Source: Pedobacter sp.
Lineage (GTDB): Bacteria; Bacteroidota; Bacteroidia; Sphingobacteriales; Sphingobacteriaceae
NCBI RefSeq assembly: GCF_031119335.1
Contig: NZ_JAVHXT010000009.1
Span: 1 to 63,373, forward strand
Reading direction: 5' to 3'
Length of the DNA: 63,373 bases
This document shows positions 24,150-34,173 of the stretch, one piece after another. Position 1 is the stretch's first letter. Each line of letters begins with the position of its first letter. The position numbers and the translations under genes were made by a program. The notes beneath the pieces were generated by a model. It did no database searches. It saw nothing but the letters and a program-made list of their open reading frames with translations, and was not told the DNA's origin.

Positions 24150-26075
24150 ATGTTAAAAATATTGCGTAAAACCTTATTCTTATTATTTGCGCTGTGTAAC
24201 GCTGTTAATGTAGCGGCACAAAAAACCGTAGTTTTTACTGCTAAAAGTTACGAGCATATTTTTAAGTCGAAAGAGGTAGTAACATTTGAGGACCCTACCG
24301 ATAAGCTGACATTTGATGTGATATCAAGCCCTGCGTATCACGACAAGTTCGTTAACAATATTGACTATTATCCGAAAAATTATAATCGCAGTTCTGCATA
24401 CTGGTATAGGATAAAAGTAAAATTTGAAGAAGATCTAGAAAAAGCTAGTGTAATTGAGTTTTTCGATCAAATTACAGACCACATTGAAGCTTATTTTCCA
24501 AAAAGCGATGGGACTTATTCGCAATCTAAATCTGGAGCAGATTTAGAGTTTAAGCAGCGGATGTACCAGCATAAAAACTTTGAGTTTCTGATTCAGAACC
24601 TTGAAAAAGGTGAGTACTACTATTATTTCAAAGTTAAAAGTAAAGATAGGGTAAATGTAATTATCGTATTTAGAACTATAGAGAGGTTTATTCAGTACGG
24701 TTTAACAGAATACCTTACTTACGGTCTGTTTTATGGAATGATTTTCATTTTTAGCTTCCATAATTTGCTAATGTACCTTGCAGTACGCCGAAGACAGTAT
24801 CTCTATTATATTCTGTACATCATTAGTGTTGGGCTTTATGAGGTTTCTGTAGATGGCATAGCATATCAATATTTGTGGCCAAAACAGCCGGTATGGAATG
24901 AATATGCTTACGGCATTGCTTTATTTTGTATCAGCTCGTTTGCACTAATTTTTACCAAAGAGCTTTTGCATGTTAAACAGAAAGCACCAGTATTTTTCAA
25001 GATCATTAATGCGGTACTTATTTTACGGCTTGTATTTTTCTTGGTTTGCTTGTTTTATAACCCAGATTGGTTTAAATATAAGTTTGTTGAGTTTATACCA
25101 CTCTCTATTGGGTTTATTACTGGTATTTACATTTTTTGGAAAAAACGTTATCGTCCTGCCAGATTTTTTGTGGTAGGTTATACATTCTTGTTTTTAGGCT
25201 TCATTATTAAAATTATTCACATTTTGGGCTATGCTAGGCATATTCCTGGCGCTTTGGGATATTATAGCTTAAGCTTTGGTTTCTTATTAGAAATGATTTT
25301 CCTTTCATTCGCTATTGGCGATCAGGTACGCATCTTGAAACGTAAAAAGGAAAACGCTCAGAAGCAAATTATCAAACAGATGCAGCTTAACGCCGAAATG
25401 AAAGATAATTTGAACCGACAGTTAGAAGCTAAGGTAGAAGAAAGAACGCAAGAGGTTAAAAAACAAGCTGTAGCATTACAAAAACAGAACGACACCATAG
25501 AAAAGCAAAACGACGAACTCCTTTCGAAAAACAATTTGTTACAAGAGCAAGCAGAAGAAATTTCGAGAATGAACGTGCTGTTGGAAAAAGATAACATCAA
25601 CCTTAAAACCAATATAGAAAAGGTAACCGAAGCTAGGGTTAATGCTACAGAATTAGATTTTGATGAGTTTAGCTTAAAATATCCTGATAAAGAGTCTTGT
25701 TATAAGTTCTTAGCAGAATTAAAATGGGAGAGTGGCTACGCTTGCGTTAAATGCGACCACCCCAATTATTGCAATGGTAAAGCGCCTTATAATAGACGCT
25801 GTACTAAATGTGCCTACGAAGAATCTGTCCTGCACCAAACTATTTTTGAAAACAACCGAATTCCTATCAATAAGGCGTTTTATTTAGTGTACTTAATGTA
25901 CAATTCTAAAGGTGCAATCTCCTCACACAAGCTTTCTGAAAAGCTTGGAATTAGGCAAAGTACTTGTTGGACCTACGCCTCAAAGGTGAAAAAAGTAATG
26001 GAAGAACGTAAAAAGGACTTAAAAGGAACTGGCAAATCTGGCTGGAGCAAGTTAGTTCTTGATAAAAAAGCTTAA
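24150..26075 (+). CDS. 7TMR-DISM receptor fused to an IS1595-type zinc ribbon/HTH
   Basis: 641 residues from the ATG at 24150 (a GTG precedes it directly). Signal peptide ends NVAAQ. About 25-180 resembles the extracellular 7TMR-DISMED2 beta domain (SSAYWYRIKVKFEED, YYYYFKVKSKDRVN). Seven hydrophobic helices span about 188-392 (7TMR-DISM_7TM). About 395-500 is a long coiled coil rich in Gln, Lys and Glu. The C-terminus (about 505-625) is not a kinase, cyclase or LuxR output but a zinc ribbon, Cys532-x2-Cys535 and Cys551-x2-Cys554, then NNRIPINKAFYLVYLM and KGAISSHKLSEKLGIRQSTCWTYASKV. That order (ribbon, TIFE, ISS HTH) matches the start of IS1595-family transposases; the DDE catalytic domain is absent. 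Likely a membrane receptor with a domesticated DNA-binding end. The signal and targets are unknown. Confidence 0.82.
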   Translation: MLKILRKTLFLLFALCNAVNVAAQKTVVFTAKSYEHIFKSKEVVTFEDPTDKLTFDVISSPAYHDKFVNNIDYYPKNYNRSSAYWYRIKVKFEEDLEKASVIEFFDQITDHIEAYFPKSDGTYSQSKSGADLEFKQRMYQHKNFEFLIQNLEKGEYYYYFKVKSKDRVNVIIVFRTIERFIQYGLTEYLTYGLFYGMIFIFSFHNLLMYLAVRRRQYLYYILYIISVGLYEVSVDGIAYQYLWPKQPVWNEYAYGIALFCISSFALIFTKELLHVKQKAPVFFKIINAVLILRLVFFLVCLFYNPDWFKYKFVEFIPLSIGFITGIYIFWKKRYRPARFFVVGYTFLFLGFIIKIIHILGYARHIPGALGYYSLSFGFLLEMIFLSFAIGDQVRILKRKKENAQKQIIKQMQLNAEMKDNLNRQLEAKVEERTQEVKKQAVALQKQNDTIEKQNDELLSKNNLLQEQAEEISRMNVLLEKDNINLKTNIEKVTEARVNATELDFDEFSLKYPDKESCYKFLAELKWESGYACVKCDHPNYCNGKAPYNRRCTKCAYEESVLHQTIFENNRIPINKAFYLVYLMYNSKGAISSHKLSEKLGIRQSTCWTYASKVKKVMEERKKDLKGTGKSGWSKLVLDKKA

Positions 26076-26097
26076 AAAAGCTTCAAATTTTTATTCT

Positions 26098-26113
26098 ACG
26101 CAAACGTTTTCGT
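26098..26113 (+). promoter_or_regulatory. LacI/PurR-type operator before the first SusC gene
   Basis: ACGCAAACGTTTTCGT, a near-palindrome centred on the CG of AAACGTTT, the typical LacI-family core. It matches 15 of 16 bases with the site at 41031-41046 before the second enzyme block. Both are followed by T-rich DNA and a shared GTATCAG word. The rest of the 286-base gap 26076-26361 holds AT-rich promoter DNA (TATATTTA at about 26306) and no gene. Confidence 0.65.
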
Positions 26114-26361
26114 GTTTTTTAGTCAATTTTTTTTGATGTGTTTTAAACGTATCAGCTCTGAAAATACATCATCAACCATCTTGCATTCTATCAGCTACTT
26201 ATGCAATTTTAAACTTGCGATTAAAGCGTATTAAAATTATTGTAATTACTTAATTTACAGTATTTTATGTGTTTTTTATTTCGTTATTTATCTATTGACT
26301 ATCCTATATTTACAATGTCGAATTTGTTCGGCACTAACCAATAAAAGCCAAATTAAACTGT

Positions 26362-29300
26362 ATGAGTAAAATTCTATTAAAAAGGATTTTGCAGAAAATG
26401 ATGTTTACACTGTTCTGGTGTGTCATTCTGCAATTACATGCTTCCGCTAGAAACGAAATCGTAAAATTACCATCAATGTTGCGCATTGCCGATGAAGTAA
26501 CGGGTAGGGTAACTGAAGCTTCTGGCAAGCCATTATTAGATGTAACCGTCCAAATTAAAGGAAGCGCGATCAGTATGGTATTAACTGACGTTGACGGTAA
26601 ATTTTTGTTGAAGGCAGATAAAGGTGATATGCTAGTCTTCAAGATCAGGGGGTTTAAAACACAAGAAATTGCGTTTACTGGACAAAAACAAATTAATGTA
26701 ACCTTGTTAGAAGACACTAGCCCTCCAGATTCGTTTAATGTTTTATATGCTTCACAAAAGAAGTCAACTAATTTAGAAGCTGTATCGGAAATTAGAACAG
26801 AAGATTTAACAAAAACCATCTCTTCGCCCATTTACGGAACTTTAACCGGCAGATTGGCTGGACTTGCTACTTATCAAGGTAGTGGAGAACCAGGTAACGA
26901 TGGTGTAACCTTAAATCTTAGAGGTATGTCACCATTGGTACTACTTGATGGTATTCCTCAAACCTTCACATCAATCAATCCAGAACAAATAGAATCGGTA
27001 ACTATATTGAAAGATGCACTTGCTACTGCTATGATGGGTATAAGGGCATCGAATGGATTGGTTTTAATTACTACCAAAAAAGGAATGGAAGGGCCACAGC
27101 GTATCGGCTTTAAGGCAATGTATGGTTTTTCTAGACCTACACAGTTGCCAAGAACTTTAGATGCCTACAACTACGCACAGCTTTATAATGAGGCTCTGGT
27201 TAATGATGGCAGGCCAGCAGTTTATTCACAGGCAGATTTAGAGGCGTACAGAGATGGCAGTAATCCATTTTATCGCCCAAATGTAAACTGGCAAAATGAA
27301 ATTTTAAGAAATGAAACGCCTTACAGCCGCTATAATGTTGACATATCTGGTGGTAAGCAAACTGCAAAGTATTACGTAAGCTTAGATTATTTAGATCAGC
27401 AAGGCTTATTTAAGGAAAATGATCTTAGTATAAATAGCACCAACTCTAATTACAAACGATATGTTTTCCGTTCTAATGTGTCGCTAGATCTTAGCAAATA
27501 CATTACTACCAGCTTAAATTTATTTGGAAGGTTGCAGAACGGAAATGAACCCGGAGTAACTACTGGTACGCTGTATAATAGCATCATTAATACTCCGGCT
27601 AACGCTTATCCTATTTTTAATGCCAACGGAAGTTTGGGTGCCAGTCAAGATTTTCAGCAGAATAACGTTTACGGACAAAATTTTATGTCTGGATATCTGG
27701 TAGATTATACTAGAGATTTTAGGGTAGACCTAGCTGTAAAAGCCGATTTGCAAAAACTAACTCCAGGTCTTTGGTTCCGAGCTTTAAGTGCTATCAATAC
27801 TTATCTGGTACAAACAACCAATAGAAGTAAGCCTTTAGTAGCTTTCCTTCAAGGCGTAGATGGATCTGGTAATACAGTTTATACGCAATATGGTACACCT
27901 GCAGATCAAAGTAACTCTCTAACAACCAGTAACCAAAATAGGGTTTTCTATGTTCAAGGTGAGTTTGGCTACGATAGAAAATTTGGGTCTCATCAGCTAA
28001 ACGCTTTAGTACTTGCCAATAACGATTACCGTATGGCCAATGCAGATTTGCCTTATAGTATTAAAGGAATTAGCGGGCGACTAGCTTACGACTACCAAGA
28101 GAAATATATGGCGCAGGTTTCTTTTGCTTACAATGGTACATCAGAAAGGTACGCTAAAGGATATGGTTACGGACTATTTCCAGCTGTAGGATTAGGATGG
28201 AACATAAAAAAAGAAGCTTTTCTGCAGGACAAAGCTAAATGGATCAATGATTTAAAGTTGAGAACAACGTTTGGCAGAACAGGGAATTTTAATCCTAACA
28301 ATTACTACACATACAATCAGTATTATAACACTTCTGGTGTACCGGGTTATAATTTTGGTGTTAACACAGGAGGTAATGTAACGGGTATAGAGCAAGGAGC
28401 ACTTGCAAATCCTATGTTAACTTTCGAAAAGGCTAATAAGTTTAACGTAGGTTTCGACGCTTCGATGTTTAACAATAAAATTTCGCTTACTGCCGAATAT
28501 TTTAACAACAACTATTTCGATTTATTACAGCAAATAGGCTATAATACACAAATTACAGGTGCCGTTTACACTAATCGTAATTTAGGCGAACGTAGTTATT
28601 CTGGTTTCGAATTTCAATTAAACTACAATAATAATATAGGAGACTTTAACTATTTCATTGCTCCAAATTTTTCTACCGTGAGAACCAGAGTGGTTTTTGC
28701 CGACGAGCCTACCCGTCAGTTTGCCTATCAAACACGCACAGGTTTGCCAGTAGGGCAGTCTTTCGGTTATCAAGCTGCGGGCTTATTTCAAACACAAGCA
28801 GAAATCAATGCCAGTCCAAAACCGGTTGGTTTAGTGGTAGTGCCTGGTGATATCAAATATGTTGACCAAAATGGTGATAACATTATCGACGAAAATGATC
28901 AAATAGCTATTGGTAGAACTGCTCCGGCTTTAAACTTTGGCCTAAATTTGGGATGGAGCTATAAAGGTTTCGATTTCTCTGCCTTGTTACAAGGTGTAGC
29001 CAATAATGATATTTTCTTAACAGGAAATTCTTACTGGGATTTTCAGGGCGTTAGAGGGCAAGCTTATGAGCATCATTTAAACAGATGGACACCTGCAACG
29101 GCGACTACCGCCAGCTACCCGAGACTGAGCGTTGGTACAAATGTAAATAACCAATACGCATCTAATTATTGGTTAAGAAATGGTGATTTTTTACGCTTGA
29201 AGAGTGTAGAGCTAGGTTACTCTTTGCCTATAAACTGGGTAAAAAAGGTAAAAGCCTCTGGTGCAAGATTTTTTGTTAACGGTACTAATCTTTTCACTAT

Positions 29301-29391
29301 CACAGGATTGGAAAACCAAGACCCAGAAAATTATTTCAACGCCTATCCAATTCAAAAAATGCTTATTGCGGGTATCAGTGTTAAATTTTAA
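26362..29391 (+). CDS. susC: SusC-like TonB-dependent outer-membrane receptor 1
   Basis: 1009 residues. Signal-peptide-like start, then a carboxypeptidase-like N-terminal domain (VTGRVTEASGKPLLDVTVQIKG, about 45-120), plug (LTGRLAGLATYQGSGEPG; ESVTILKDALATAMMGIRASNGLVLITTKKG) and a beta barrel ending GISVKF. The usual GYGTQKK before the plug is changed to LYASQKK. SusC proteins import oligosaccharides, energised by TonB. Its SusD partner starts two bases after the stop. It leads a four-gene SusC/D array with enzymes behind and a LacI-type operator ahead. Confidence 0.93.
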   Translation: MSKILLKRILQKMMFTLFWCVILQLHASARNEIVKLPSMLRIADEVTGRVTEASGKPLLDVTVQIKGSAISMVLTDVDGKFLLKADKGDMLVFKIRGFKTQEIAFTGQKQINVTLLEDTSPPDSFNVLYASQKKSTNLEAVSEIRTEDLTKTISSPIYGTLTGRLAGLATYQGSGEPGNDGVTLNLRGMSPLVLLDGIPQTFTSINPEQIESVTILKDALATAMMGIRASNGLVLITTKKGMEGPQRIGFKAMYGFSRPTQLPRTLDAYNYAQLYNEALVNDGRPAVYSQADLEAYRDGSNPFYRPNVNWQNEILRNETPYSRYNVDISGGKQTAKYYVSLDYLDQQGLFKENDLSINSTNSNYKRYVFRSNVSLDLSKYITTSLNLFGRLQNGNEPGVTTGTLYNSIINTPANAYPIFNANGSLGASQDFQQNNVYGQNFMSGYLVDYTRDFRVDLAVKADLQKLTPGLWFRALSAINTYLVQTTNRSKPLVAFLQGVDGSGNTVYTQYGTPADQSNSLTTSNQNRVFYVQGEFGYDRKFGSHQLNALVLANNDYRMANADLPYSIKGISGRLAYDYQEKYMAQVSFAYNGTSERYAKGYGYGLFPAVGLGWNIKKEAFLQDKAKWINDLKLRTTFGRTGNFNPNNYYTYNQYYNTSGVPGYNFGVNTGGNVTGIEQGALANPMLTFEKANKFNVGFDASMFNNKISLTAEYFNNNYFDLLQQIGYNTQITGAVYTNRNLGERSYSGFEFQLNYNNNIGDFNYFIAPNFSTVRTRVVFADEPTRQFAYQTRTGLPVGQSFGYQAAGLFQTQAEINASPKPVGLVVVPGDIKYVDQNGDNIIDENDQIAIGRTAPALNFGLNLGWSYKGFDFSALLQGVANNDIFLTGNSYWDFQGVRGQAYEHHLNRWTPATATTASYPRLSVGTNVNNQYASNYWLRNGDFLRLKSVELGYSLPINWVKKVKASGARFFVNGTNLFTITGLENQDPENYFNAYPIQKMLIAGISVKF

Positions 29392-29393
29392 GA

Positions 29394-31094
29394 ATGAAAG
29401 ACATGAAAAAATTATTTATAGCAGCGTGTACTGCACTCTCTTTCATAGGCTGTGCAAAAATCGAAGACGGTCCGCTTGAAAGACTAACTGAAAATTATGT
29501 ATTTGACCCAACTGATAGAAATGGATTTTATGCTGAACAATTTTTAAATAATATCTATTCTATTTTACCTAATGGATATAATAGGGTAGGTGGCGATTTG
29601 TTAGACGCCGCTACAGACGATGCTATGCCTTCTAGGGATGGCGTAAGTATAGAACGCTTTACCACTTCTTCATTAAGTGCATTAAGTAATCCAGACGATG
29701 CTTGGGGCAAAAACTATGAAGGTATCCGCAAGGTAAATATCTTTTTGAAGAACATAGATATTGTTCCTGTGCCTGCAAAAATTCCTTTTTGGAAAGCAGA
29801 AGCAAGGTTTCTAAGAGCTATGTTTTATTTTGAGCTAGTAAAAAGATACGGAGGCGTCCCCTTGGTTGCCGATGAAGTTTTAGATGCTGAAAAGCCTAAA
29901 AATTTCACAAGGAATTCTTTTGAAGAATGTATCAATTACATCGTAACCGAATGCGATGCCATTAAAGGAGCTGTTAGGCCAGACCCATTAGCGACAACCG
30001 ATTATGGAAGGATTTCCAATGGTGTTGTGCTCGCACTGAAAGCACGTACGTTATTGTACGCGGCCAGTCCGCTTTATAACGGAGGTAACATAGGCGGCAG
30101 TGCGCAACAAAAACTTTATCAGGGTTATGCCAGCTTTGATGCAGAAAGATGGAATGCGGCAGCGCAGGCAGCAAATGACCTAATTGCTACTGGTAGGTTT
30201 AAGATTGATGGTGTAGCATATAACAACGTATTTATTGTCAGAAAAAATGATGAAGTTATTTTAGGCTACTTGCGCAACAATAGTACCGATTTAGAAACCA
30301 ATAATGGTCCGGTAGGTTATGCCTTGGCAAGTGCGCAGGGAAGAACCAGCCCAACTCAAGATCTGGTAGATGCTTTCCCAGCTGTAAATGGTAGAGAAAT
30401 TACGGATCCTGTTTCTGGTTACGTATCTACAAATCCTTATGCTAACCGTGATCCACGTTTGGCAAGTACAGTACTTTACAACGGTTTAAATTGGTTGAGC
30501 AGACCATTGCAAACTTATGAAGGCGGCCTAGATAAACCGAATAATAATACCACGCAAACTAAAACTGGCTATTATATGCGCAAGCATCTAGGTAATTTTT
30601 CTACTGCCACGCTGTATAATGCACAGCCACATAACTTCCCAATTTTTCGTTATGCCGAGGTGCTGTTGAACTACGCAGAAGCCAGAAACGAATATCTTAC
30701 CACGCCAGATGCAAGTGTTTACAAAGTACTACAAGATATTAGAAAAAGAGCTGGTATTGCTGTTGGAACAACCGCTGGCTATTCTTATGGTTTAAAATCA
30801 TCTGGTATGACCAAAGATGAAATGCGCATAGCCATTCGTAATGAACGCAGAATTGAAATGGCATTTGAAGAGCAACGTTTTTGGGATTTGAGAAGATGGA
30901 AGACCGCCGAAACGGAACTAAATAAGAATTTAAATGGGATGATTATCACTAGGAACCCTGCCAACGGCGCTTTAACCTATCAAAAGTCTGTGGTGGGTAA
31001 AATCAGCTTTGCAAATCCTAGAATGTATTTCTATCCAATACCATTCAACGAAATCAACAAAAACACAAACCTTGTACAAAATACTGGTTGGTAA
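29394..31094 (+). CDS. susD: SusD-like glycan-binding lipoprotein 1
   Basis: 566 residues; an ATG at 29403 is equally possible and puts the lipobox (SFIGC) in a standard signal peptide. TPR-like helices of SusD are visible: KAEARFLRAMFYFELVKRYGGVPL, the GRISNGVVLALKARTLLYAASPLYN segment, and near the end EQRFWDLRRWKTAE and FYPIPFNEINKN. It caps the SusC barrel at the cell surface and binds the glycan. Confidence 0.93.
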   Translation: MKDMKKLFIAACTALSFIGCAKIEDGPLERLTENYVFDPTDRNGFYAEQFLNNIYSILPNGYNRVGGDLLDAATDDAMPSRDGVSIERFTTSSLSALSNPDDAWGKNYEGIRKVNIFLKNIDIVPVPAKIPFWKAEARFLRAMFYFELVKRYGGVPLVADEVLDAEKPKNFTRNSFEECINYIVTECDAIKGAVRPDPLATTDYGRISNGVVLALKARTLLYAASPLYNGGNIGGSAQQKLYQGYASFDAERWNAAAQAANDLIATGRFKIDGVAYNNVFIVRKNDEVILGYLRNNSTDLETNNGPVGYALASAQGRTSPTQDLVDAFPAVNGREITDPVSGYVSTNPYANRDPRLASTVLYNGLNWLSRPLQTYEGGLDKPNNNTTQTKTGYYMRKHLGNFSTATLYNAQPHNFPIFRYAEVLLNYAEARNEYLTTPDASVYKVLQDIRKRAGIAVGTTAGYSYGLKSSGMTKDEMRIAIRNERRIEMAFEEQRFWDLRRWKTAETELNKNLNGMIITRNPANGALTYQKSVVGKISFANPRMYFYPIPFNEINKNTNLVQNTGW

Positions 31095-31109
31095 TTAATC
31101 CATTTTAAA

Positions 31110-34100
31110 ATGAAAAGATATTTATTAACGATATATTTATTGTTGCTGTGTGCTATCTCTTGGGCACAGCAGCAAACCGTTACAGGTACAGTTAGTGATA
31201 ATAACGAAACACTAATTGGTGTATCTGTAATAGAAAAAGACCAGCCGGGTAATGGTACACAAACAGACCAAAACGGCAGATTTAGGATAAGTCTTAAAGG
31301 GACTAGCAAAGTTCTTATTTTTAAGTATGTAGGCTATTTATCTAAGGAAGTTGCTGTTGGTAACCAAACAAATCTTAATGTTTTGTTAGAGGTTGATGCA
31401 AAAGGTTTGGAAGAGGTAATTGTGGTGGCCTACGGTACGCAGAAGAAGATTACCAACACGGGTGCTACAAGTGCTATTTCTGGTGATATGATTAGACAGA
31501 CACCTGCCGCCAGTTTACAAAATACCCTAATTGGCCGTGTGCCCGGTATTACTACACAACAGCGTTCTGGTCAGCCAGGCGCAGATGGTGCTGTTTTATT
31601 GGTACGTGGTTTAAGTACAACAAATGGTAATGGTGCGCCACTTATCATTGTTGATGACTTAGAGTATTTCGGAAATATTGCCGAGATAGATCCTGATCAA
31701 ATCGAATCATTTACGGTCTTGAAAGATGCCGCCACCACCGCTGTTTACGGTATTAAAGGAGCAAATGGAGTTGTGGTAATTACTACAAAGCGTGGTAAAA
31801 GCGGGAAAGCCCAAATTACTTTTCGTACAGAAAATAGTATCCAAACACCTACTTATATGCCCGAGTACCTAGACTCTTACAGAGCTGCTTTACTGGTAAA
31901 CCAAGCGCTGGTTAATGACGGGCAGGCACCTCGTTTTTCAGAAACTTCTTTAGATCATTTTAAAAACGGTACAGATCCCTATGGGCATCCAAATGTAAAC
32001 TGGACCGAAGAATTACTAAGAAAATATAGTGTTCAGTCACGTAATAACATCAACATTCAGGGTGGTGTAGATAAAGCTAAATACTATCTTTCTGCCGGAT
32101 ATTTATTTCAAAATGGTTTGATTAAAGATTTCTCAGAACTATCTGGGATGAATAGCAACTATTACTACAAGCGATATAATTTTAGATCTAATTTAGATTT
32201 ACAGCCAACCAAAACACTAAATTTAAGCTTAGATCTTTCGGGAACATTTTCAGAAAGAAATAGCCCCACAAATGGTGGTAGAAACAATAGAAATAACATC
32301 TTTTTTGAGTTGAGTGACGCTAACCAATTGCCTCCATACGCCTATTCTATCTACAATCCTGATGGTTCATTTGGTGTTAACAGTAATATCTTAAATAATA
32401 ATGCAGTTGGTCGTTTAACTTACTATGGTTACAATCGCCAATTTTCGAACGACATTACCGCTAATTTTAGAGCTAATCAAAATTTAGATTTTCTTACCAA
32501 AGGATTATCAGCAAAGGGAGTAGTTGGTTTTAATGGACAGTATGGTTTCAATAGAAATATGACTAGGGGTGCAAATAATGATTTCCCATCGTACTATTAT
32601 AACCCTACTAACGACACGTATACCATCTCTAATGTTAACTTTTATCGTATTGCCTTACCAAATTTGAGCTATTCGTCAACCGATAGTTTTAGACGTTTAA
32701 ATTGGCAAGGATCTGTTAACTATGACCGTACTTTTTCTAATCACCATGTGTATGGTTTAGCTTTGTACAACTTGCAAAACAACGAAACTAATGCAAACGA
32801 GCCTAGCGGATTTAGAGGATTCACCTTTAGAACGGGATATGATTATAAACAAAAGTATCTGATAGAATTAAATATAGGCTACAATGGCTCAAGTGCTTTC
32901 AAATCTGGAGAAAGATATTCTTGGTTCCCAGCATTATCTCTTGGATGGAACATAGCCGAAGAGAAATTCTTCAAAGACAATGTGAAATTTGTTGATTTAT
33001 TTAAGGTTAGGGGTTCTTACGGTAAAGTTGGTAGTGAGGATATTGGAAACTTTGCGTACACTTACCTTTCAACTTATGTAAATGGTGGCACTTACTCTAT
33101 AGGAGAGCAACATACTGCAATAACTGGTATAAGGGAAGGTTTACTAGGTCAAAATACAACTTGGGAAACTGAAGAACAGGCAAATATCGGTGTTGATATC
33201 AATATGTTTAAAGGTAGCTTAAAGATTGTTGCCGATGTTTTTAGCCGCAAACGTGGCGATATCTTAACCACCAGAGCGTTGTCAAATATTGCTGGTATAA
33301 CACCAAGTCAGTTACCTCCATCGAACATCAATAGGGTAAGCAATAGAGGTTTCGAAACTCAGGTAACTTATTTAGGTAATATTAATAAGTTGAAATTTGA
33401 TATCAGTGGCAATATCTCGGTATCAAAAAACAAAATCGAGTTTATGGACGAAGCCACGCCGCCTTATGATTATCAACGCTTAACGGGTAGACCATTGGGA
33501 AGTATTCTTGGTTATAACTTCCTAGGTTTTTATACACAAGAAGAAATCGATAATCCGGCCGTACCTAAACCAACTACGGGTACTACCAGAGCTGGAGATT
33601 TAAAATATCAAGATTTAAATGGTGATGGCGTAGTAAATGTAGACGACAGAATGGTACTCGCTTTACCGAATTTGCCCAACACAATTATGGGTTTAACTGT
33701 AGGTTTAAACTATAAAAGCTTTGCGTTTACTATTACTGCACAAAGTGCGCTAAACTTTGCAAGAAGATCGGCAGCAGAAGCAATTAGACCTGGCTTAAAT
33801 AATTTTAGAGAAATACACGAACAAGCGTGGACACCAGAAAATAGCGTTAACCCAGCATTTCCTCGTTTAAGTTTGGCTGGTTCCAATTTAAATGACCCAG
33901 CGGCGCATCCATCTAATTATTGGTTTAGGAATAGTGATTATCTGAGAATTAAAACCGCAGAGTTCTCTTATTCTTTGCCAAAAACCTTTGTAAATAAGAT
34001 AGGCTTGCAAGTGGCTAGGATTTACGTAAATGGCTACAATCTGTTAACGTGGGATTTGAAAGCCAAGAACATTTATAACACTGATCCAGAAAATACATCT

Positions 34101-34169
34101 GGTAATGATGGTGCTGGTTTTTACCCGCAAACCAAAGTTTACAATTTAGGATTACAAATTTCATTTTAA
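31110..34169 (+). CDS. susC: SusC-like TonB-dependent outer-membrane receptor 2
   Basis: 1019 residues: signal peptide ending SWAQQ, N-terminal carboxypeptidase-like domain (VTGTVSDNNETLIGVSV), the canonical EEVIVVAYGTQKK hinge, plug (GRVPGITTQQRSGQPGADGAVLLVRG; AATTAVYGIKGANGVVVITTKRG) and a barrel ending GLQISF. It is a distinct paralogue of receptor 1, not a recent duplicate. Tandem SusC/D pairs in one locus often handle different chain lengths or linkages of one substrate. Confidence 0.94.
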   Translation: MKRYLLTIYLLLLCAISWAQQQTVTGTVSDNNETLIGVSVIEKDQPGNGTQTDQNGRFRISLKGTSKVLIFKYVGYLSKEVAVGNQTNLNVLLEVDAKGLEEVIVVAYGTQKKITNTGATSAISGDMIRQTPAASLQNTLIGRVPGITTQQRSGQPGADGAVLLVRGLSTTNGNGAPLIIVDDLEYFGNIAEIDPDQIESFTVLKDAATTAVYGIKGANGVVVITTKRGKSGKAQITFRTENSIQTPTYMPEYLDSYRAALLVNQALVNDGQAPRFSETSLDHFKNGTDPYGHPNVNWTEELLRKYSVQSRNNINIQGGVDKAKYYLSAGYLFQNGLIKDFSELSGMNSNYYYKRYNFRSNLDLQPTKTLNLSLDLSGTFSERNSPTNGGRNNRNNIFFELSDANQLPPYAYSIYNPDGSFGVNSNILNNNAVGRLTYYGYNRQFSNDITANFRANQNLDFLTKGLSAKGVVGFNGQYGFNRNMTRGANNDFPSYYYNPTNDTYTISNVNFYRIALPNLSYSSTDSFRRLNWQGSVNYDRTFSNHHVYGLALYNLQNNETNANEPSGFRGFTFRTGYDYKQKYLIELNIGYNGSSAFKSGERYSWFPALSLGWNIAEEKFFKDNVKFVDLFKVRGSYGKVGSEDIGNFAYTYLSTYVNGGTYSIGEQHTAITGIREGLLGQNTTWETEEQANIGVDINMFKGSLKIVADVFSRKRGDILTTRALSNIAGITPSQLPPSNINRVSNRGFETQVTYLGNINKLKFDISGNISVSKNKIEFMDEATPPYDYQRLTGRPLGSILGYNFLGFYTQEEIDNPAVPKPTTGTTRAGDLKYQDLNGDGVVNVDDRMVLALPNLPNTIMGLTVGLNYKSFAFTITAQSALNFARRSAAEAIRPGLNNFREIHEQAWTPENSVNPAFPRLSLAGSNLNDPAAHPSNYWFRNSDYLRIKTAEFSYSLPKTFVNKIGLQVARIYVNGYNLLTWDLKAKNIYNTDPENTSGNDGAGFYPQTKVYNLGLQISF

Positions 34170-34173
34170 GGAC

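Noticed and set aside
26334..26831. 165-residue frame on the - strand over the start of susC 1
   Set aside because: Antisense shadow of a well-supported SusC N-terminal domain.
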